Origin: Sternotherus odoratus
Lineage: Eukaryota; Chordata; Testudines; Kinosternidae
Direction: 5' to 3'
Assembly (NCBI GenBank): GCA_032164245.1
Contig: JAVMKO010000009.1
Location: 80,299,212 to 80,363,211 of the forward strand
Length of the DNA stretch: 64,000 bases
The notes under the pieces were generated by a model, which was not told the origin of the DNA, ran no database searches, and saw only the letters and a list, made by a program, of their open reading frames with translations. Below, piece after piece: positions 56,645-64,000 of this stretch (the first letter of the stretch is position 1; every line of letters begins with the position of its first letter). A program made the position numbers and the translations under genes.

Positions 56645-57635
56645 GGCAACAGATCTTTGTATTTAATAGGGCATTACCAAAGTACAGAATAAGCATTTTT
56701 CCTCTACCAATGATGCACAGAATGGGGATCTTATTACATTGAGTGAGATCTCTGATTATGTATATTTAACAAACCAGGCATGTCTATCAAATGTTAATAT
56801 TAAAAGGGGGGGGGGCAGGTGCTTTTTTTTTGTAGATTGTACTTTGGGGTTCTCCCTGGCATTGTTGGCATATATTTTTGTTAATTTTTAAAGGAGGGTG
56901 TCAAAAACTGCTTGTTAGAATATTTTCATAGACTATTCAATTATCATATTGACAATAACAGCTTCATCCTCTGGAATGCCAGTTTGGGCCAGTTAACCTC
57001 TCCTTGGATAAGTGCATTAGCTGGATATTTGTTAGCAAGATCAACTGTGAAATGCCTGACAATGTTGGCACTTAAGGGACCATATGTAGTCTTCAATGTT
57101 AACAGCCCATTGAGGTAACTAGGGAAGGGAAGATAACACTTCTCTAATGGTTCATTGTGAATGCAGAATCCCAAACCAGTTGGTCATGTTTGCATTGTCA
57201 AGGCTAGTTACACAGCAGAATGGGCTCGAAAGCTACTTTTTAAGTAATTAAAATGGAAGATGATCTAAAATCTGCCTGTGGACCCTACTGCCCTGAGCCT
57301 CACAGGTAACAGGCAGCTGGAAGTGAGCTACCTAATGACTCATGCCATGGGGATCTGGGCCTATATGCTTGGGATTCATGGGCTTTCCCATTTCTGCGGG
57401 GAGATTTCGACAGTCCCTGCTCATGAGGGAGGACAACAAATACCACAGTGATGTAAATGTTTTTGAGGGTTACCTCAATATTGAATAAAGGACTATGATC
57501 AGGTCTAGCCCCTGAAGGCTAGAGCCTTTACAGATACATAGGAAGAGGCCCTCCCTGCCCCACAGGGCTTCCAGTCTAAGCAAACAAAATCCAGAGACAG
57601 GGAGGGCCATCAGGCTATTGGTACAGGCCATCGTT
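56645..57635. other. Intergenic sequence, no gene seen
   Basis: AT-rich, with a G-run at about 56805-56816. No recognised feature. Confidence 0.5.
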
Positions 57636-57639
57636 ATGG

Positions 57640-57880
57640 GGTTTTCATGACACTGCCTGGAACACTGCATTCATTTCTAGGCCCACCCTGCAAGAAAGAT
57701 CTAGGCAGGCTGGAGAAAAGAAATGCAACAATTCCCCTTCCACGCCTGTGGAATGGCTGATCCAGATGAGGAGGAGAAAGAAGGTGACTCTGGATGACCC
57801 GTTCGGCCCGCGAACAGAGGGTGAATATTTCTGATTGACTGTATGGAGAAAGGCCCAGTAGAAAAAGGAGTGTGATGAGG
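57640..57880 (+). mobile_element. Probable CR1-like LINE fragment
   Basis: actgcctggaacactgcatt, catttctaggcccaccctgc and aagaaagatctaggcaggct, then ggagaaa, resemble the RPHLEYC-QFW-P and DKLE part near the reverse transcriptase C-terminus. Diverged and short. Confidence 0.45.
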
Positions 57881-58363
57881 GTGTAATGGGACTTCTCCCG
57901 CAGCCAGCACAGATATGGCAGACCCTTGTCGACCTTCAGTTTCAACAACCCTAGGCTCGCTTTCCTTGCCAGTCCCTGGAGAGCTGCAGTCTTGCCCCCC
58001 CTCCCCCGCCACATTCCACATGGCATCCGGGAGCGCAACCCTATCCCTACGCTCCACATTGGGGGAAGTAAGGACAACCCCAGCTTCACAGACTTTAACT
58101 GCGGCTCTCCCAGGTCCCTGTATGTGTAGCTAAAATGGACGTGATCTTTCCTTCCCCTTCTTTAAGCTCACGTCTATAAGTTGTATTAAGGTTTCAGCGT
58201 ATTTGCTTTTCAATTGCACAGAATTTGTTTGAACTGTTACTCACTAAAACTATTGTTCGGAAAATCATTCCTCTTGACTGGTTCCCAGCGCCTCCTGCAG
58301 GTTGCCCCGCAGTAGTGCAAGCACCCACTTACTTGTGCCCCAGGACGCAACTCAATGGCAGTG

Positions 58364-58409
58364 ACAAACACAGAGGGATCATCACAACAAACACAGAGGG
58401 ATCATCACA
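58364..58409. repeat. 23-bp tandem duplication
   Basis: Two perfect copies of acaaacacagagggatcatc-aca, one after the other. Confidence 0.9.
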
Positions 58410-58489
58410 AATGTACAGCAAGCCCCATAATGTTAATAGGTGCGTAGACCGTGTTCTACTCTGTGACGTGCACCTAGCTCCATAGTTCC

Positions 58490-58620
58490 ACTTTTTATCG
58501 GCCAAAAGGGGGGGGGACGATTGTGGGGGGAGGGGGCAGTCTTGGGGGGGTGGGAAGAGGCAGCAAGGGGTCTCGGGGAGAAGGGGCTATGCGGGTGGGC
58601 TAGGGGCCATAGTTAAGGCC
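58490..58620. repeat. G-rich low-complexity tract
   Basis: Successive G-runs of 4-10 bases (for example caaaaggggggggggacgat, then gtggggggagggggcag) with strong quadruplex potential. Origin unknown; it may be part of a decayed GC-rich transposon. Confidence 0.7.
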
Positions 58621-58939
58621 TTAGGCTATCCCCAGTAAAATATCCCAACACGCCACTATTTAAAGTAGGACAGGACAGCGCTGGAAAATATAAGGCATAA
58701 TCCTTACCTGGCAGAGTTGTGAGTTCAGCTTGGACATTGAATATAGACTGGTCCATTTCAATTAGGTTTCCAATAAGTTTTTCTGGTTGGTTCTCCTGCC
58801 CTACCTCAGGCCTGCTCTACACGAGAGCACTCACCCGTTCGTGAAATAATTAGTTTGCTCTCATTAAAGCAAAAGTGATTGAGTGCTTCTGTATCTTTTT
58901 TCAGAGAAACACAGGCGTTGCCCTACACTGCATTAGATT

Positions 58940-59160
58940 ACCTGTAATAGTAATAATCTTGTATAGTGCTTTCCAGTGATAGAGCTCAAAGCCTTTTACG
59001 CGGTGTTGTGATCCTCATGTCACAGGTGGGGAAACTGAGGCACAAAGCTGCACCATATCTTGCTTAATGTCACTCAGTGGCCGCGTTGGGAATAGAAGCC
59101 AGGTCTCCTGAGTCCAACTGAAGTGCTCTATCCACTAGGACGCACTACTCTGAAGAGAAC
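58940..59160 (-). mobile_element. MIR-type SINE, antisense, well preserved
   Basis: tagtgctttccagtgataga, tgtcacaggtggggaaactg, aggcacaaagctgcaccata, gggaatagaagccaggtctc and ctgagtccaactgaagtgct, then ctatccacta, cover the whole MIR in reverse. Confidence 0.88.
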
Positions 59161-59559
59161 TCGGTCTAGGTGGTAACTAGTGCACAGTACCACGGCCATT
59201 TTGCCTTACAGCCACATGGAAGTGGGCGGTTTGACCGATTAAGCCAGTGTTCTCTGGGTCTGTGTTCCAGCACTCTCTGATGCATGCACGGGGGGAGGGG
59301 GGGATTTTCTATCCAGGTTGTGGAATGCCTGTGGGGACCTGTGAGTCTTGGGGGAGGGCAGGGGGGGGGCAAACTGCCATCACCTCTATAGTTGATAAAG
59401 TCTCGGCATTTGATTTTACAGCTCTGCAGGGGATCGGTTGGTTTGTAACAGAAACAAACTTTTTTACTGATTTCTTTTCAGACTCCCAAAGTGCTTCGAC
59501 TCAGGCCCGTGCTTGTAATTTAAATTAAAAAAACCCAAACAAATCACTGGATTTAAATG

Positions 59560-60310
59560 TTGGTCTTAAACTCCTCGTGTGTCCTTTAACAACCTGCATT
59601 TCATGAAAACAAGGAACATTTCCCTCTGTCTCCCCTTGATGACGTTAACGTGTTAAAATGAAGGGCTACTTCTCAACAGACCCAAGGAAAGGAGAGACAA
59701 GGCAATAAACTCACCCTCTGGATTTCAACTGCAAAACCCCATGGGCTATTTTTTGCCTGCCTGTTGGAAACTTATCTAATTCCTGCTGCAATTCTGTAAT
59801 GGGAACAACTTGTAGCTGGGTTTGTTGCGTCTGTGCTGCATCTGTTTGAATCCACTAGCAGCTGCAAAATTCCAGGAGCGTTGTCTTTTCATGATTCAGT
59901 GACCATGTAATTGGCCATGGGATTTATTCAGCCCCTTTCATTCTATTTGAACCTACCGAACATCGTATTCTTCCAGCAGTGCACCGGTTACATGCTATAG
60001 ATTGCTGTGCCTTATGAAACTTGCAAGTTTGCAGTCGGTCTCTCTTGCATATGCAGGCGCACACAATCTCATCATAACAGGTGCCTTTGTGTTTACATCC
60101 AGCCAAACTCTTCAATGTTTAACATGCACGGGGCGGGCTTAGTGTATCGAGACTTTTTAAATGAAGGGCACCGGATTGGTTTTCTGCCTCTCTTTCGGCT
60201 GGTGCCTGAAGTCAGCTGATGTCATCCAGCCATTTGTGCATTGCTCCAGGCCAGTCCCCAAGCCGGCTAGCAAAAATCAACACAAGCCCATGCAGAGAGA
60301 TTTAGCTGCC
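59560..60310. promoter_or_regulatory. Candidate downstream enhancer block
   Basis: Repeat-free block about 12 kb downstream of SOX3. It contains tgatgacgttaacgtgttaa, the palindrome tgcatatgca (60046-60055, POU-like), cctttgtgtttacatccagc, and acttctttcggct-type sequence. Proposed from texture and motifs only. Confidence 0.25.
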
Positions 60311-60960
60311 AAGTAGCCAAAAAGGCTTTTTGAGGATGTCACAGGGTCACTTAGCAACACAGGCAGTTTAAAGCATTAAGGCTTTCTTGGGCCTTCCCCG
60401 CCCAGTTGCTGGGAGTTCTGGGTGTGGAAGGAATCTGGGCTGGGTGCTTATCTCCTTATCTTAGCTTGTTGTGTTTTGAGTTGGTAGCCTGAGTGGTGAT
60501 GCAACTGGGAAAGATTGACTGGGAGAGGTCAGCTTCTGGCCTGACAGAAACCAGGGGTCTCATTTGCTACGGGGCAAGAGAGGCAGTTGCCCCACCAGAT
60601 CTTAGGGTTTCGCCCCCTGAGTTTTCACTGGCTGACATGCTCCATTTCCTCCCCCCCCCTCCCCCGCCGTCCCATGCTGACTTTGCAGGATATAATTCCA
60701 TATCCTGTTCTATATGCTGACACAACTACTTTCTCCCCCACCCCCCTGAATTTTTCGGAAATGACTCCCTTTATAGAAACTGGCAGGGAGGAAAGCAGAA
60801 ACCATATGGCACCGATGAATTTAATACTGTGGTCCAAATTCGACCCTTAGCCTGACTCCATGCAATCCAGTTGAAGTTGCGTCCTTCTGGATGCAAGACG
60901 TGGCTTTCAAATCAAGAAGCAGAGCTTTAAATTAGAGAGAGGCCAGAACTGGAAACTCTT

Positions 60961-61100
60961 TGGGCTTCTGACCTGTCCACATGCTGCACCAGCACAAGCC
61001 TCTAGACTGGGCCCAGTTAAAGGTGCTTTTGTAGGTCTAATCTGGTTTGGTACCAATGTAGTTAAATTTGGGGCAAAAACTGAGTGTAGACAAGCCCTGG
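60961..61100. mobile_element. Decayed MITE ending in 'gtgtagacaagccc'
   Basis: gggcttctgacctgtccaca at the left and ctgagtgtagacaagccctg at the right are imperfect inverted repeats of the 'agggcttgtctacac' type also found at 22012. Confidence 0.55.
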
Positions 61101-61959
61101 GGCTACCAATGTGTCACCTGCACTGGCACCAAATGCATTCAAAGAGAATGTAGTTCTGGTGAAATACAAACTGGACAGTGAATTGAAGTTGGGTTGGGTG
61201 ACTGCTGCTAAAATTGAGACCAACCCATGTGACCGGAATCAATTTTAACAGGCTCTGTTCTACTGTAAGTGGAGTTTAAGGTGCAACTGAACCAGTTCAA
61301 TGAAACTCAAGATATAATCTTGCACCTGTACCAGGAAACCAGTTCAGATTAATTTAGGCTAAGATGGCACTTGCTAGCGAATCCCAACCTAAACTTGACC
61401 ACTGCTCCTACCCGCGGACAAGGCTTTCTCCAAAACGAGAAGGGCCAGCAACATTCGCTTTAATAGAATTTTACATACCACACCCAGGGTCACCAGCAAA
61501 GTGTTAGGACAGCCTGCTGCCATGAACCAGCTCCCTTTGATCTCTGGGTCACACCGTCTGACCCTGCCTCTGGAACCAAACTAGGTAGCGAAAAGATGAT
61601 AGACACCCCTGCAAAGTGACCCTGTAATGAACAGAGGGCAGTTTTCAACACTCACCACTGACCAAGGGTTGAACACAAGGGGAGTTTTACTACTGGCAAG
61701 GCTGAGTTTATCTCACCTGCATTGATCATCTGCATGCGCTCCCCGCAGTAGGAGTTGACTAGCCTCCTAACAAAGGCCTCGTTTGTGCAGGGGTGTTTGT
61801 ACCAATGCAGACCAATTAGCACAGTCCGTCTGTCTTGGAGGTGGGGGGGGGAGGGAGTGAACGGGCTTAAGCTAGTGGGAAGTTTTAGCATATATTTTTT
61901 TTAAATAGTAAACACAGTCCTTTGCCGACATTTCTTTTTAGATTCCCCCAAAGTCTGCA

Positions 61960-62185
61960 GGCCAGCTCCGCTCCGGTGGCACCGAATGGCCAGCACAGTA
62001 TGAAGCTGGCCCACAAAGAAAGGGGTGAAGCCGACACTACCACTTATGTCGGCAACATTTATGTCGCTCCCCGTCTGCACCGTGCTTTGTGGGTGGGGAC
62101 ACAGAGTGGCTACACAAGTGATCTTCCAGCGGCACCGCTGCATCAGTATAGCTGTGCCATTGTAAGTTCACTACTGTAGACATTT
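61960..62185 (-). mobile_element. Degraded MITE related to the copy at 35611
   Basis: cacttatgtcggcaacattt then atgtcgctccccg, and atcagtatagctgtgccatt then gtaagttcactactgtagac, match the 'cggcacttttgtcggtgtaa' and head segments of that family in reverse. Confidence 0.5.
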
Positions 62186-62189
62186 GGGA

Positions 62190-63090
62190 ATTTTTCCACC
62201 CATGAAATAGTTTTCAAAGTTTCCAGGTTTAAAAGGGCAGCCTGGATGCTAATCACAGCCCAAGGATGTGCTAATTGTCACTGAACTAAGGCAGGGATAA
62301 TAGTTTTCTCTCCTTAGCAGGAAACTAGAAAACCATTGGGAACCTAGTCATTATGTACCTCCAAAGAAGTGTGTAAGTAACATCGGAATTTGTATCTTCA
62401 TACTTTGGACTTCTATAATGCATTCCATCTGCAGATGAGCTCAAAGCACTGTGCAGTCATTAATGAACTGAACTTCAGGTGCTCAGATTAAAACATTTGA
62501 TTAACGCTAATGTTAAAATTATGTAGTACACAAGTTGAGAAGAGTGTCTGTACATGTGGGTTTGGCGCTTAGGTTATACATAAATGCAAAGTTTGTTTTT
62601 AAAAGTCATATGATACATAATCAGCAAAAACCCAAATTAAGGTGAGTAAATTTAAGAATATAGTTTAGATATTCACATCTAAATATTTGGGTACTCGCTA
62701 ATGAGAAGTTGTACAGAGAGTTGGTGGTGGAAAGCAAAATTATATCAATGCGTGGGGACGGTCCGTCAGTAAGTGAGAATTAAGTTGGTTGTCCATTTAG
62801 AAAATACAATCCATCAGGGAAATATTTTGGTTACTTTCCTCACTCTGCTTCTCATCGGCACTCCAGCTCACACCCCCCCCACCCCCACCCCGGGTATTGC
62901 TGATATCCGGTGATGTGTTCTATGTCTATGTCCCTCGACCCTCTGAAGGCGTCTGACATCATGAATTGCTGCATCAGCTGAGCATAGTGTTGACCGATTC
63001 CACATTTTCTCAACACTCGCTTGTTACTGGGGTCCCATCCACCCAAGGCTATGGGGATGGGTGGTCAGATTAGATAGACAGATTGCACAA
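62190..63090. other. Intergenic sequence, no gene seen
   Basis: A possible MIR core remnant lies near 62395-62465 (tataatgcattccatctgca, then gagctcaaagcactgtgc). A C-rich run occurs at 62871-62892. Nothing else recognised. Confidence 0.45.
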
Positions 63091-63094
63091 CATC

Positions 63095-63175
63095 CCTGCA
63101 AGGTACTGTAGATAAGTATCATGATGCTTCTTTTACACATAGGAAAACTCTGCCTCAGAGAGCTTAAGGCCAAAA
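63095..63175 (-). mobile_element. Possible MIR remnant, antisense
   Basis: cttcttttacacataggaaa followed by actctgcctcagagagctta resembles the MIR 'ggaaactgaggcacagagag' segment. Diverged. Confidence 0.4.
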
Positions 63176-63300
63176 TGGTCCAGTGTGGATGTTTAAAGAG
63201 GGCTTTTTATGCACACAACTTGCACCGGTTTTAGTGAAAGCAGCTTACTACCACACCTTTAGTTGAACCAGTGCAAGTGTGTGTAGGTCAGGCCTTAGTC
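63176..63300. mobile_element. Decayed MITE ending in 'gtgtgtaggtcaggcctta'
   Basis: acaacttgcaccggttttag and tttagttgaaccagtgcaag, then tgtgtgtaggtcaggcctta, form imperfect inverted arms of the 'aaggccttgtctacac' class. Confidence 0.5.
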
Positions 63301-64000
63301 ACCTCCATCTAGGTATCAGGCAGCCTGTTTTTTGAGCAGTACTGAGCACACATAACTTCTCTCACCTTCAATGGGTGTTGAGTGTTCCCTGCAACTCCGA
63401 AGCTTTTTAGACCACCGATTTAGCTGCCTGCTTATGGATTTAGGTGCCTAAATTCACACACTGGAGTTTTTCAGTGGTGCTATAAATGACCTGATCAAGG
63501 TCGAGCGGAAAGGCTGGGGCAATGCTAGGAACAGAACGCCCACTCTCCTGTTCTTGAGCAACAAGGACTCGCTTTTTCCTTCTCCCGCCCCAAGTTGCAG
63601 CGCTCAGACGGAAGGGGTTTTATAGAAATCCCCTGCACCTCTTGCCCTCCACATGGATGGCCAACCTCTCTGCACTAGTCTGAAAGCCTCCCTTCGCCAC
63701 CATAGCAAAACCACGCTCTGATAGCTTTCGCTCCTGCACCCTACTCATCCGAGGTGTAAGGCAAGGAGCAGAGCGTGGTTGAATTCTCATGGGAATTTCC
63801 CTGCAAGTTCACTGGGGCATGAAGCCTCATAAAGCAGTTTTCATCCCACCCCTGCTCCTCTCTGCTTAACCATGCTTCCCTAAACCCACAGCGCTCCTAT
63901 GGGCCACGGGTTATTTTGGGCATGCGGGGAGGAGGGAGAGGTTCTATCCGGTTGGCTCCCTTTCCTCAACACTGGGCTCTGGTTTTGTCATACTCTGCAG
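63301..64000. other. Intergenic sequence at the window edge, no gene seen
   Basis: Mixed composition, no frame or repeat recognised. Confidence 0.45.

Noticed and set aside
1..64000. CRISPR arrays, bacterial operons, phage or viral genes
   Set aside because: No evenly spaced direct repeats with unique spacers, no prokaryotic gene density, and no viral protein similarity; the tandem arrays at 5.2-6.6 kb have no spacers.

Overview
The window looks like one stretch of a vertebrate (sauropsid) nuclear chromosome, most likely from a turtle. This rests on an intronless SOXB1-type gene, a large CpG-rich domain around it, and long AT-rich flanks full of decayed CR1 LINEs, MIR-type SINEs, short hAT-like elements and a SINE carrying the motifs 'gccgtgttagtctgt' and 'ggcaccttagagacta'. 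That repeat mix is, from memory, what turtle genomes carry; no database search was possible, and a crocodilian is a less likely alternative. I see no bacterial or viral genes, no CRISPR array and no tRNA or rRNA gene.

The only convincing protein-coding gene is SOX3 at 47659-48579 on the + strand: one exon, 306 codons, an intact HMG box and an intact SOXB1 C-terminus. A CCAAT/TATA-like promoter lies about 180 bp upstream of its ATG and a polyadenylation signal about 640 bp downstream of its stop. It sits in a GC-rich domain that runs roughly from 43.75 kb to 52.3 kb. A G/C-rich minisatellite of about 35 bp x 6 lies immediately upstream of the promoter. Between the TATA-like element and the ATG the SOX3 frame is open and encodes LAHLLPAPA just before the Met, a peptide I recall from the longer human SOX3 N-terminus.

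Layout. 1-7.5 kb: AT-rich sequence, several CR1 fragments in both orientations, and a 1.7-kb hAT-like element (5114-6812, exact 8-bp target duplication) whose interior consists largely of four kinds of tandem repeat. 7.5-31 kb: gene-free sequence with scattered hAT-type MITEs, MIRs, palindromic repeats and a few SINEs, plus several repeat-poor AT-rich blocks that look like candidate developmental enhancers. 31.2-33.45 kb: the longest CR1 LINE, 5'-truncated and broken. 33.5-42.9 kb: mostly unique sequence with a few repeats. 43-52 kb: the GC-rich SOX3 domain. 52-64 kb: gene-free sequence with MIR and MITE copies and one candidate regulatory block near 60 kb.

The reading I favour is a SOX3 regulatory domain: one transcription-factor gene in a gene-poor landscape whose function would lie in dispersed enhancers. 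I found no unknown multi-gene system. The observations most worth checking are the conserved-looking upstream reading frame of SOX3, the promoter-proximal minisatellite, the tandem-repeat-filled hAT element and the inverted SINE insertions with clear target-site duplications.
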